Part shown: in pieces, positions 14,899 through 22,235 of the stretch | Layout: each line of letters starts with the position of its first letter | Position numbering within the stretch: the stretch's first letter is position 1 | Assembly: GCF_000337195.1 (NCBI RefSeq) | Contig: NZ_AOID01000030.1 | Span: 67,305 to 100,596, forward strand | Direction of reading: 5' to 3' | DNA from: Natrinema versiforme JCM 10478 | GTDB lineage: Archaea; Halobacteriota; Halobacteria; Halobacteriales; Natrialbaceae | DNA: 33,292 nucleotides | Made by a program: the position numbers and the translations under genes | The notes under the pieces: model-generated | What the model saw: the letters and a program-made list of their open reading frames with translations, nothing else | Database searches by the model: none | Told to the model about the DNA's origin: nothing

Positions 14899-15780
14899 AT
14901 GGAGACGGGGACGATCCCACTCGACGACCTCGCCGGCGGACTGGACCTGTATCGCACGCTCGAGAGCGGCCAGAGCTACCTCTGGCGGCGCGACGACGGC
15001 GAGATGTACGGCGGGACGCCCGCACCCGGCGCGTGGTACTCGACCGTCGTCGACGGGGACGTGATCCGCGTCAGAACCCGCGACGGCCGCCTCGAGTGGG
15101 AGTCGACAACCGACGCCGAACCGACTGTGCGCCGACTGTTGCGCCTCGACGACGACCTCGAGGCGATCGTCGCAGCCGGGCCGGACGATCAACTGCTCCG
15201 CGAGGCCTACGAGGCCCACCGCGGGATGCGCCTCGTGCAGGATCCCGCTTTCGGCTGTCTGATCTCGTTTATCTGCTCGGCACAGATGCGGGTCGGGCGC
15301 ATTCACACGATGGTGAAGACGCTGGCCAGCGAGTACGGCGACGAAATCGTCGTCGACGGGGAGACCTATCACGCGTTCCCGACACCGGACCAACTCGCGA
15401 CCGCGACCGAAGCGGAACTCCGTGAGCTGGGGCTCGGCTACCGCGCCCCCTACGTCGTCCGGACCGCCGAGATGGTCGCCAGCGGCGAGGCCCATCCCGA
15501 AGACGCGCGCGAACTCGAGTACGAAGCCGCGCGAGAGTACCTCACCAAATTCGTCGGGGTCGGCGACAAGGTCGCCGACTGCGTGCTCCTCTTCTCGCTC
15601 GAATTCGACGAGGCCGTCCCGCTCGATACGTGGATCAAGTCGGCGATCGAGGACTACTTTCCCGACTGCGACCGCGGGTCCTACGCTGCGACCTCTCGAG
15701 CGCTCCGCGAACGGTTGGGCGGCGAGTACGCCGGCTACGCCCAAACGTACGTCTTTCATCACCTTCGAACCGGGGAGTGA
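14899..15780 (+). CDS. OGG1-like 8-oxoguanine DNA glycosylase/AP lyase
   Basis: A 293-residue HhH-GPD glycosylase. It has an N-terminal OGG1-type beta domain (about 1-95, with LESGQSYLWRR), a helical domain starting VQDPAFGCLISFICSAQMRV, the hairpin FVGVGDKVADCVLLF (218-232) with catalytic Lys224, and the catalytic Asp243 in VPLDTWIK. Lys plus Asp marks a bifunctional enzyme that removes 8-oxoguanine and nicks the backbone. Homology starts at ATG 14899 even though the frame is open further up. Related N-glycosylases (AlkA-like) lack the Lys, so OGG1 is the better name. It has its own promoter (AAAGGCAAAAG near 14870). Confidence 0.88.
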   Translation: METGTIPLDDLAGGLDLYRTLESGQSYLWRRDDGEMYGGTPAPGAWYSTVVDGDVIRVRTRDGRLEWESTTDAEPTVRRLLRLDDDLEAIVAAGPDDQLLREAYEAHRGMRLVQDPAFGCLISFICSAQMRVGRIHTMVKTLASEYGDEIVVDGETYHAFPTPDQLATATEAELRELGLGYRAPYVVRTAEMVASGEAHPEDARELEYEAAREYLTKFVGVGDKVADCVLLFSLEFDEAVPLDTWIKSAIEDYFPDCDRGSYAATSRALRERLGGEYAGYAQTYVFHHLRTGE

Positions 15781-15843
15781 CGCCTGTCAGTCCGTGCAGA
15801 TCTCCGCGGAACGGTTTTGTGAATCGCTTGTCAATATCCTCGT

Positions 15844-16161
15844 ATGGCCACCGAATCGGTCCTCCCGCTCCTCGCGACCGCGGGGGTCATCGGCGCACTG
15901 GGCATCCTGATCAAGTGGTTCGGGATGGTCCGACTGATCGCGGGCTACGATCCGGACCGGGTCGCCGACGAGGAGGGGCTGGCGGATTTCGTCGGCACCA
16001 ACACCCTGTACGTCGCGGCGCTCGTCCTACTGGTTGCCGTAATCGAATATGCGGACCCATTCGAAGGCACCGAGGTAGTCTGGCTCGCGTTCGCCGTCGG
16101 CGTCTCCGTACTCACCGCCCGGATGATCGTCGGCGCTCGCCGCTACGAGGAGCCGACGTGA
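15844..16161 (+). CDS. Small integral membrane protein (DUF3784-like)
   Basis: A 105-residue protein with three predicted helices (about 7-28, 52-68 and 76-95). The segment LIAGYDPDRVADEEGLADFVG between helices 1 and 2 resembles the DUF3784 family, membrane proteins of unknown function. It lies 63 bp after the glycosylase and converges with the next minus-strand gene, 15 bp apart. No transport or enzyme signature is visible. Confidence 0.7.
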   Translation: MATESVLPLLATAGVIGALGILIKWFGMVRLIAGYDPDRVADEEGLADFVGTNTLYVAALVLLVAVIEYADPFEGTEVVWLAFAVGVSVLTARMIVGARRYEEPT

Positions 16162-16176
16162 CCGTGGGATTCGGCC

Positions 16177-16422
16177 TTACTCGTAATCGTCGCGGCCGGT
16201 CACGGCCCAGTAGGCCTGCGAGACGAGCGTGATCACGAAGACGACGACGAGGATCCCCGCGACCCAGAGCGCGATCCGCTGGCCGAGCAGGAAGTACGTC
16301 AGCGCGCTCGCGCCGACGACGAACAGCACCGCGCCGACGAGCAACTCGAGTAGCTCCCGAAGCGATGCCCGATTGCTCGAGACATCGACGTACTCGTTCT
16401 CGAAGCGGTCGATAATTCCCAT
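16177..16422 (-). CDS. Small two-helix membrane protein, unknown function
   Basis: An 81-residue protein: a charged N-terminus (MGIIDRFENEYVDVSSNRAS), two hydrophobic helices (about 28-47 and 52-70) and a short tail ending GRDDYE. The ATG (16420-16422) overlaps the TGA of the 46-codon gene upstream in a TGATG arrangement, implying coupled translation. I do not recognise the family; similar short membrane proteins occur in many haloarchaea. Third codon positions are GC-rich, so it looks real. Confidence 0.65.
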   Translation of the reverse strand: MGIIDRFENEYVDVSSNRASLRELLELLVGAVLFVVGASALTYFLLGQRIALWVAGILVVVFVITLVSQAYWAVTGRDDYE

Positions 16423-16562
16423 CAGCAGAATTCACCCGGTGTCGTCCGATTTCGCTTCAGCGGCTGTGCCCGGGAGCCGGCTGGAGTTGCGAGGATGTCG
16501 CCAACGATCCGCGGCTCCTCGCCCTCGCACTCGAAGCGAATGCTGTCTCTATGCCGCCCCAT
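16422..16562 (-). CDS. 46-residue hypothetical protein, coupled to the membrane gene
   Basis: ATG at 16562 opens a 46-codon frame (MGRHRDSIRFECEGEEPRIV, ending TTPGEFC) whose TGA overlaps the ATG of the 81-residue membrane protein as TGATG. Third positions are GC-rich and the product is charged, with two Cys. No family is recognised and no clear TATA lies upstream. The coupling is the main support; it may instead be chance. Confidence 0.35.
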   Translation of the reverse strand: MGRHRDSIRFECEGEEPRIVGDILATPAGSRAQPLKRNRTTPGEFC

Positions 16563-16657
16563 CACTGGGAGGGCTAGGGGCTCGAGGCACCTCCCGTTGT
16601 CGCTTCGATCGGTCTCTCGGAGCCGGATTTTTGGCGGTCGCGGTCGAGGGCTCGCAC

Positions 16658-16936
16658 ATGGCGGAACGAACCCGCGCACACGTCTTCGTCTCGGGGACGG
16701 TACAGGGCGTCTACTACCGCGCGAACACTCGCGACACGGCTCGCGAGGCCGGCGTCGACGGCTGGGTGAAGAACTTAGACGACGGCCGCGTCGAAGCGGT
16801 CTTCGAGGGACCCGAAGGTGCCGTCGAGGAACTGATCGAGTGGTGTCATACAGGGAGTCCGGCAGCCGACGTCGAGAACGTCGAGGCGGAGTACGAAGAC
16901 CCGCAGGGAGAAGACGGATTCGAGATTCGGTACTGA
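16658..16936 (+). CDS. acyP: Acylphosphatase
   Basis: A 92-residue protein with the complete acylphosphatase signature: RAHVFVSGTVQGVYYRANTR holds the phosphate-binding loop and catalytic Arg21, and GWVKNLDDGRVE holds catalytic Asn39. It hydrolyses carboxyl-phosphate bonds such as acetyl phosphate. The size and ferredoxin-like fold pattern match the family exactly. The start at 16658 fits the family; a TTTTTGG element about 28 bp ahead suggests a leaderless mRNA. It converges with a 52-residue minus-strand gene 19 bp away. Confidence 0.93.
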   Translation: MAERTRAHVFVSGTVQGVYYRANTRDTAREAGVDGWVKNLDDGRVEAVFEGPEGAVEELIEWCHTGSPAADVENVEAEYEDPQGEDGFEIRY

Positions 16937-16955
16937 CCCGCGCCCACAAATCGTC

Positions 16956-17114
16956 TCAGCGAAACAGCGTTCGAACGGCGATGTCGACGTATTCGAGAAA
17001 CGAGACCGTCGGCGTTCCCGGCAAGTAGCAGTCGGGTTCGGACTGCTCGAGCGGGATGCCGGGGTAGTCACCAGCGGCGGATTCGAGGGTGTCGTCGGCT
17101 TCGACTGTGTCCAT
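16956..17114 (-). CDS. 52-residue hypothetical protein
   Basis: ATG (17112-17114) opens a 52-codon frame, MDTVEADDTLESAAGDYPGI at the start and SFLEYVDIAVRTLFR at the end. An excellent TATA (CATAAATAG on this strand, 17135-17143) is centred 25 bp before the ATG, the exact spacing of haloarchaeal leaderless genes. The protein is acidic, with a Gly/Pro-rich middle (YLPGTPTVSF) and one Cys. I do not recognise a family. Promoter position and codon bias make it a likely real gene. Confidence 0.55.
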   Translation of the reverse strand: MDTVEADDTLESAAGDYPGIPLEQSEPDCYLPGTPTVSFLEYVDIAVRTLFR

Positions 17115-17134
17115 GAATCGGCTACGAACTGCGG

Positions 17135-17143
17135 CTATTTATG
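17135..17143 (-). promoter_or_regulatory. TATA box of the 52-residue gene
   Basis: The minus strand reads CATAAATAG, centred about 25 bp before the ATG at 17114. This predicts a leaderless transcript. Confidence 0.55.
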
Positions 17144-17294
17144 AATTCAGAAATATAGTTCCGAGATAACAAACCAACAATCGTTATTGAGTAACCCTCG
17201 CACGGAACGTGGGCTCACGGAACGAAGGGAGCCGACCGACAGCAGTGACACCGGCTCCGCGAGTGATGAGACCGTCACGTTCCGGCTGAGAGGG

Positions 17295-17792
17295 TCACTC
17301 GGGCTGGGGTAGGTATGCCTCGAGCCACGGCGGCTCCTCGGTGTACTGCCACTCCGCCCAGTCGGCCTTCTCGCCGGCGTAGTAGGCGCGGTAGGCGGCC
17401 ACCGGGTCGTCGGGTCGTTTGTACTCGTCGGGCATGGCCTGCGGACGCGGCGTCGGCTCGGCGGCGGGGAACGCGATCTCGTCGGGGTCGATGCGGTCGA
17501 TGACATCCCAACTCGCGTGGTCGCCGTCCTTGTCGTAGCGCTCGACGAACTCCGCGTTGAGCGCCTCGGCGTGCTCGCGCAGTCGGAGCCAGTTCGCCCG
17601 CGACTCCGTCGCCCACTTCGTAACGGGGTGATCGACGTGGGTCGATTTATAGAGAAAGTCAGCCTCGAAGCCGTTCTCGCGAGCCGCGGTACACAGCACC
17701 TGCGCGGCCTCGAGCAGCAACTTGTTCACGTGCTGGTCGCAGTGATAGCGCGCCGCGAGCCGCGGGTCCTCGTCGAGCCAGAAGACGTTCAC
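17295..17792 (-). CDS. Uncharacterised protein of a phage-shared family
   Basis: A 165-residue protein starting VNVFWLDEDPRLAARYHCDQHVNK. The opening pattern (F-x-LD-x-DP, then H/Q-CD-x-HV-x-K, then EAAQVLCTA) resembles an uncharacterised family often met in tailed-phage genomes as well as haloarchaea. Conserved Asp, Cys, His and Lys in the first 25 residues and HVDHPVTKWATESRANW in the middle look like an active site, but no function is assigned. I chose GTG (17790-17792) because homology begins there; an ATG at 17864 would add 24 unconserved residues. It is divergent from the NAD(P)HX-repair gene. Confidence 0.7.
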   Translation of the reverse strand: MNVFWLDEDPRLAARYHCDQHVNKLLLEAAQVLCTAARENGFEADFLYKSTHVDHPVTKWATESRANWLRLREHAEALNAEFVERYDKDGDHASWDVIDRIDPDEIAFPAAEPTPRPQAMPDEYKRPDDPVAAYRAYYAGEKADWAEWQYTEEPPWLEAYLPQPE

Positions 17793-17896
17793 GTCGGCGG
17801 TAGGGACTCGATCGAATTGGCTCTGCCGCCTAACTGCGTTCCCGGGTTCCGACGGGGTCCGCAACGTTGAACGGACGGCCCGTCGAACCCTCGCCC

Positions 17897-19324
17897 ATGA
17901 TCACAGGCGAGCGAATGGCTGCCGTCGACGCGAACGCCGCGGCGCTGGGCGTGCCGCGAAAGCAGTTGATGGAATCGAGCGGACACGCCGTCGCCCGCGC
18001 GGTCCGCGAGGCGGCCGACCCCGGGGCTCGAGTCGCCATCGTCGCCGGCCGCGGGAACAACGGTGGGGACGCGTTCGTCGCCGCCCGGTTCCTTGATGAA
18101 TATGACGTCACCACATTGCTGCTCGGGCGCGCCGCGACCATCGGCACGGATATCGCCCGCAAGAACTGGGACGCCCTCGAGCAGGCCGAGTACGACACGC
18201 GAGAGATCACGGACTCGAGCGGGTTCGCCCTCCCGGACGCGGATGTCGTTGTCGACGCGATGCTCGGAACGGGGATCAGCGGCGACCTTCGAGAGCCTGC
18301 CGCGACCGCGGCCGACGCGATCAACGACGCCGACGCCACCGTCGTCGCGGTCGACGTGCCCTCGGGTTTCGACGCCGACGCGGGCGACCACGCGGCAAAC
18401 GGCGTCGAGGCCGACCGGGTCGTCACCTTCCACGACACGAAGCCGGGACTCGAGGCCCTCGCGGCCGACGTGACGGTCGCGGACATCGGGATTCCGGCCG
18501 CCGCGGAGCGGTTCGCCGGCCCCGGCGATATCGCCCTCGCTCGCCCCGAGAGCCGCGACGGCCGCGCGTTCGTCATCGGCGGCGGTCCCTACACCGGCGC
18601 GCCGGCGCTGGCCGCGCAGGCGGCGCTCCGGGCCGGCACGGAACTCTCCTTCGTCGCCGCGCCCGACTCCGTCGCCGGCGAGATCCAGGGCTACGCCGAG
18701 GATCTCATCGTCCAGCCCTACGAGCACGACCGGCTCACCCCGGAGCAGGTCGACGGCCTCGTCGATACGGCCGAGCGCCACGACGATATCGTCGTCCTCG
18801 GTCCGGGCCTCGGCACCGCCGACGAAACCCTCGAGGCCGCGCGCGCGTTCCTCGAGTCCTATACCGGGCCGGCGGTCGTCGATGCCGACGCGCTCGAGGT
18901 CGTTCCCGACCTCGAGACGGACGCGACGCTGGTCTGTACGCCCAACCGCCGCGAACTCGCGCGGATGGGCGGTCCGGACACCGACTCGCTCCGCGATGCA
19001 GTCGACGAAATCGAGGGGTTCGCGGCCGAACTGGGTCACGTCGTGCTCGCGAAGGGCGTCGACGACGTGGCGACCGACGGCGAACGGACCCGAATCAGCC
19101 GCGCCGGCGCGCCCGGCATGAAAGTCGGCGGCACTGGCGACACGCTCGCCGGCATCGTCGCGGCGCTGCTCGAGCACGCCGACCCGCTCGACGCGGCGAC
19201 GGCGGGCGCGTACGTCAATGGACTCGCCGGCGAGCGACTCGCCGAGACCGAGACGAACGGGCTCCTCGCGTCGGAGATGGTAGACGAGATCCCGGCGGCC
19301 TTGTGGGGTGATTCCGATGAGTGA
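17897..19324 (+). CDS. nnrDE: Bifunctional NAD(P)H-hydrate epimerase / dehydratase
   Basis: A 475-residue fusion. Residues 1-215 are the YjeF_N epimerase (GRGNNGGDAFVAARFL, 51-66, and VDAMLGTGISG), and residues about 220-470 the YjeF_C ADP-dependent dehydratase (VIGGGPYTGAPALA, VLGPGLG, and KVGGTGDTLAG with the GGTGD site at 411-415). Together they repair hydrated, dead-end NADHX and NADPHX. Start ATG 17897 (MITGERMAAVDAN) fits the family; an in-frame ATG 30 bp up adds unconserved residues. The last 8 bp overlap moaC, showing an operon with tight translational coupling. Confidence 0.93.
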   Translation: MITGERMAAVDANAAALGVPRKQLMESSGHAVARAVREAADPGARVAIVAGRGNNGGDAFVAARFLDEYDVTTLLLGRAATIGTDIARKNWDALEQAEYDTREITDSSGFALPDADVVVDAMLGTGISGDLREPAATAADAINDADATVVAVDVPSGFDADAGDHAANGVEADRVVTFHDTKPGLEALAADVTVADIGIPAAAERFAGPGDIALARPESRDGRAFVIGGGPYTGAPALAAQAALRAGTELSFVAAPDSVAGEIQGYAEDLIVQPYEHDRLTPEQVDGLVDTAERHDDIVVLGPGLGTADETLEAARAFLESYTGPAVVDADALEVVPDLETDATLVCTPNRRELARMGGPDTDSLRDAVDEIEGFAAELGHVVLAKGVDDVATDGERTRISRAGAPGMKVGGTGDTLAGIVAALLEHADPLDAATAGAYVNGLAGERLAETETNGLLASEMVDEIPAALWGDSDE

Positions 19325-19862
19325 GAACGACGACGCGCGCGACGAGTCAAACACCGATGCAGCCGATGCGAGCAAGGGCGAACGCGCGGCCGACGACCTC
19401 ACGCACACCACCGACGAGGGCGATGTCCAGATGGTCGACGTCGGCGACAAATCAGACAGCGAGCGCCGTGCGGTCGCGGCCGGAGAGATCCGCCTCCGGC
19501 CCGCCACTGTCGAGGCGATCCGCGAGGACGAGGTCGGGAAAGGCGACGTGCTCGCGACCGCTCGCATCGGCGCGATTCAGGCCGTCAAGCACACGTGGGA
19601 GACGATCCCGATGTGCCACCAGATCCCGATCACGAACGTCGACACCGAGTTCTCGCTCGCCGAGGACCGGGTCGAGGTCCGGGTCGGCGTCGAGACCACC
19701 GGCAAGACGGGCTGCGAGATGGAGGCTCTCGAGGGCGTGACGACCGGCCTGAACGTCGTCTGGGACATGGTCAAAGCGGTCGAGAAAGACGACGACGGCC
19801 AGTACCCCGAGACGGGAATCGAGAACGTTCGTGTGCTCGATAAGCAAAAACAGCAGGCATGA
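19317..19862 (+). CDS. moaC: Cyclic pyranopterin monophosphate synthase MoaC
   Basis: A 181-residue MoaC. After an acidic leader of about 40 residues absent from most homologues, the core shows MVDVGDKSDSERRAVA, the substrate-site KHTWETIPMCHQIPI and EMEALEGVTTGLNVVWDMVK with the conserved Asp and Lys of the MoaC active site. It makes cyclic pyranopterin monophosphate in molybdenum-cofactor synthesis. ATG 19317 overlaps the nnr stop by 8 bp; its own TGA overlaps the next ATG as ATGA. No other Mo-cofactor gene is in the window, so partners must lie elsewhere. Confidence 0.92.
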   Translation: MSENDDARDESNTDAADASKGERAADDLTHTTDEGDVQMVDVGDKSDSERRAVAAGEIRLRPATVEAIREDEVGKGDVLATARIGAIQAVKHTWETIPMCHQIPITNVDTEFSLAEDRVEVRVGVETTGKTGCEMEALEGVTTGLNVVWDMVKAVEKDDDGQYPETGIENVRVLDKQKQQA

Positions 19863-20893
19863 GCGGTGAGACGGCGCTCCGGACGCCGCTCTGTGAGGCA
19901 TTCGAGATCGAGTACCCGATCGTACAGGCACCGATCGGGAGCGCGACGACGCCGGAACTCGCGGCCGCCGTCTCGAACGCCGGCGGACTCGGCCACCTCG
20001 CGGTCACGTGGCGCGATCTCGAGGAGACCCGCCGAGTGATCCGCGACACGCGCGAGCGGACCGACGAGCCGTTCGCGGTCAACCTCGTCCTCGACGACGC
20101 GACGACGGTCGTCGACACGGACGAGCACCTCGAGACGATCCTCAAAGCAGGCGTCGATGTCGTCACCCTCTCGTTCGGCGAGGCGGCCCCCTACGTCGAT
20201 CGGATTCACGACGCGGGCGCGGTCGTCGCTCAGACCGTCGGCAGCGCCGAGCAGGCCCGCGCGGCCGTCGACGGCGGCGTCGACGTGATCGTCACGCAGG
20301 GCCTCGAGGCGGGCGGCCACGTCCAGAGCGAGGTGGCGACGACGGCGCTCGTGCCCCGCGTCGCGGACGCGGTGGGCAACGAGGTCCCGATCGTCGCGGC
20401 CGGCGGGATCGCAGACGGTCGCGGGATCGCAGCCGTGCTGGCCCTCGGCGCAGATGGCGCGTGGCTTGGCACCCGGTTCGTCGCGACCGAGGAGGCGGCG
20501 GTTCACGACGAGTACCAGCGGCGACTCCGCGAGAGCGACGAGACCCAAACCGAGCACACGATCCTCTTCGACAAGGGCTGGCCCGGAACCCCACACCGCG
20601 TGTTGGAAAACGAGACGCTCGAGCGCTGGGACCGCGAGGGACGGCCACCCGCCGGAGAACGGCCGGGCGAGAACGATGTCATCGCGCGGGCCGACGACGG
20701 TGACGGCAGCGGCGAGCCGATCGAACGCTACGACGAAGCGCTCGCGACGCCGGCCGTCGACGGCGAGATCAAGGAGATGGCGTTGTTCGCCGGCCAGAGC
20801 GTCGGTCTCACCGACGAGGTTCGGCCGGCGGGAGCGTTACTCGAGGACCTCGTCTCGAAAACGCGGACCGCTATTTCGAACGTGCCGAGGTAA
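19859..20893 (+). CDS. Nitronate monooxygenase / FMN-dependent enoyl-reductase-like protein
   Basis: A 344-residue TIM-barrel flavoprotein. YPIVQAPIG (N-terminal strand), VTQGLEAGGHVQSE with the conserved His of nitronate monooxygenases, VAAGGIADGRGIAAVLALGADGAWLGTRF (FMN phosphate site) and EEAAVHDEYQRRL are all present. The family oxidises propionate 3-nitronate and similar toxic nitronates; some homologues are enoyl-ACP reductases, unlikely in an archaeon. The ATG overlaps the moaC stop by 4 bp (ATGA), so it is the third gene of the operon. The physiological substrate in haloarchaea is not established. Confidence 0.85.
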   Translation: MSGETALRTPLCEAFEIEYPIVQAPIGSATTPELAAAVSNAGGLGHLAVTWRDLEETRRVIRDTRERTDEPFAVNLVLDDATTVVDTDEHLETILKAGVDVVTLSFGEAAPYVDRIHDAGAVVAQTVGSAEQARAAVDGGVDVIVTQGLEAGGHVQSEVATTALVPRVADAVGNEVPIVAAGGIADGRGIAAVLALGADGAWLGTRFVATEEAAVHDEYQRRLRESDETQTEHTILFDKGWPGTPHRVLENETLERWDREGRPPAGERPGENDVIARADDGDGSGEPIERYDEALATPAVDGEIKEMALFAGQSVGLTDEVRPAGALLEDLVSKTRTAISNVPR

Positions 20894-21051
20894 GCCTCAC
20901 AGAGCGCAACGCGGTCGGGAACTCGAGTCAGGGAAGCGTCGATTTCTCATAACGGGCCAGCACGTCTGTCCGGACGCCGGTGGGCTCGAGTCAGTGAGAG
21001 ACGAAACCCGAGCCACAACACTGATAGTAGTGCCTTACTGTCACTGTCGAC

Positions 21052-22233
21052 ATGAGTATCCGTTCTGCGGTGGTTCTCGCGGCGGGCGAGGGAGCCCGGC
21101 TGCGGCCGCTGACGAAGCATCGACCGAAGCCGATGCTTCCCGCGGCGACCAAACCCATTCTCGAGCACGTTTTCGACGCGCTCGTCGACGCCGGGATCAC
21201 GGAGATCACCGTCGTCGTCGGCTACGGCCACACCCACGTCCAGTCGCATTTCGGGTCGACGTACCGCGATTCCTCTCTGGAGTACGTCGTCCAGGACAAG
21301 CAACTCGGTAGCGGCCACGCGCTGCTGGCGGCCGAATCCGCGGTTTCGGAGCCGCGGCTCGTCCTCAACGGTGACCAACTCGTCGCCGGACAGATCGTCG
21401 AGGATGTTCTCGACGCCCACGAGAACGACGACGACGCGCTCGCGACGCTCGGGCTCATTCGGCATGCGGACGTCGGCGAGTACGGCGGCGTGATCTGCGA
21501 GGACGACGGCACCGTCGAGACTATCGTCGAACGGCCCCGTGATGACCGCACTTATAAGCTCAACGCGGGGGTCTACGCGTTCGAGCCGGAACTCTTCGAC
21601 TATCTCCACGGTCCGGAACCGCACCTCAACGAGTACTCGCTCGTCGACGGCATCGCGAACGCGGTCGACGCCGAGGAGACCGTCCGCGGCGTCACCTCCG
21701 ACGGGATCTGGATCGACGCGACGTATCCGTGGGACTTACTCGAGGTCACGGAGACCCTCTTCGAGAGCGCGGACGGCGTCGAGAGTACGGTATCGTCGAC
21801 CGCGCGAGTCCACGAGTCGGCGACGATCGTTGAGCCGACCGTGATTTCGGCGGACTGCGTCGTGGGCCCCGGGGCCGTCGTCGGACCCAACGTCGCGCTC
21901 GGCGAGAACGTGACGGTTGGGGCGAACGCCGTCGTCGAGCACAGCGTCGTCGATGCCGACACGCGCGTCGGGTCGGGGGCGGCGCTCGTCGACTGCGTCA
22001 CCGGCCGCAACGTCCGCGTCGGCACCGGGTCGACTGTCGTCGGCGGGCCCGGAGATGTCCGCGTCGGCGACCGCGTCCACGAGGGCGAGCAACTGGGTGC
22101 GCTGCTCGCGGACCGCGTTCGCGACGACGGCGGCGTGACCTACGCGCCGGGAACGATCGTCGGCTCCGACGCCGTCATCAACGCCGGAACGACCGTTCGC
22201 GGGACGGTCGAAGAGGGGACCGAGGTGCAGTAA
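21052..22233 (+). CDS. glmU: GlmU-like bifunctional sugar-1-phosphate nucleotidyltransferase/acetyltransferase
   Basis: A 393-residue protein. Residues 1-235 are a nucleotidyltransferase (AAGEGARLRPLTKHRPKPML, NGDQLV, and NAGVYAFEPELF). Residues about 245-393 are a left-handed beta-helix of hexapeptide repeats (VVGPGAVVGPNVALGENVTV). It matches the archaeal enzymes making UDP-GlcNAc from glucosamine-1-phosphate, though related members use glucose or mannose phosphates. The glmS gene follows 2 bp later, which supports the amino-sugar role. The gap before it (158 bp) holds a weak TATA-like CTGATAGTAG about 26 bp upstream of the ATG. Confidence 0.85.
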   Translation: MSIRSAVVLAAGEGARLRPLTKHRPKPMLPAATKPILEHVFDALVDAGITEITVVVGYGHTHVQSHFGSTYRDSSLEYVVQDKQLGSGHALLAAESAVSEPRLVLNGDQLVAGQIVEDVLDAHENDDDALATLGLIRHADVGEYGGVICEDDGTVETIVERPRDDRTYKLNAGVYAFEPELFDYLHGPEPHLNEYSLVDGIANAVDAEETVRGVTSDGIWIDATYPWDLLEVTETLFESADGVESTVSSTARVHESATIVEPTVISADCVVGPGAVVGPNVALGENVTVGANAVVEHSVVDADTRVGSGAALVDCVTGRNVRVGTGSTVVGGPGDVRVGDRVHEGEQLGALLADRVRDDGGVTYAPGTIVGSDAVINAGTTVRGTVEEGTEVQ

Positions 22234-22235
22234 CG

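Noticed and set aside
17789-19567. Minus-strand frame of 592 codons opposite nnrDE
   Set aside because: Antisense shadow of a GC-rich gene with clear epimerase and dehydratase motifs on the plus strand.
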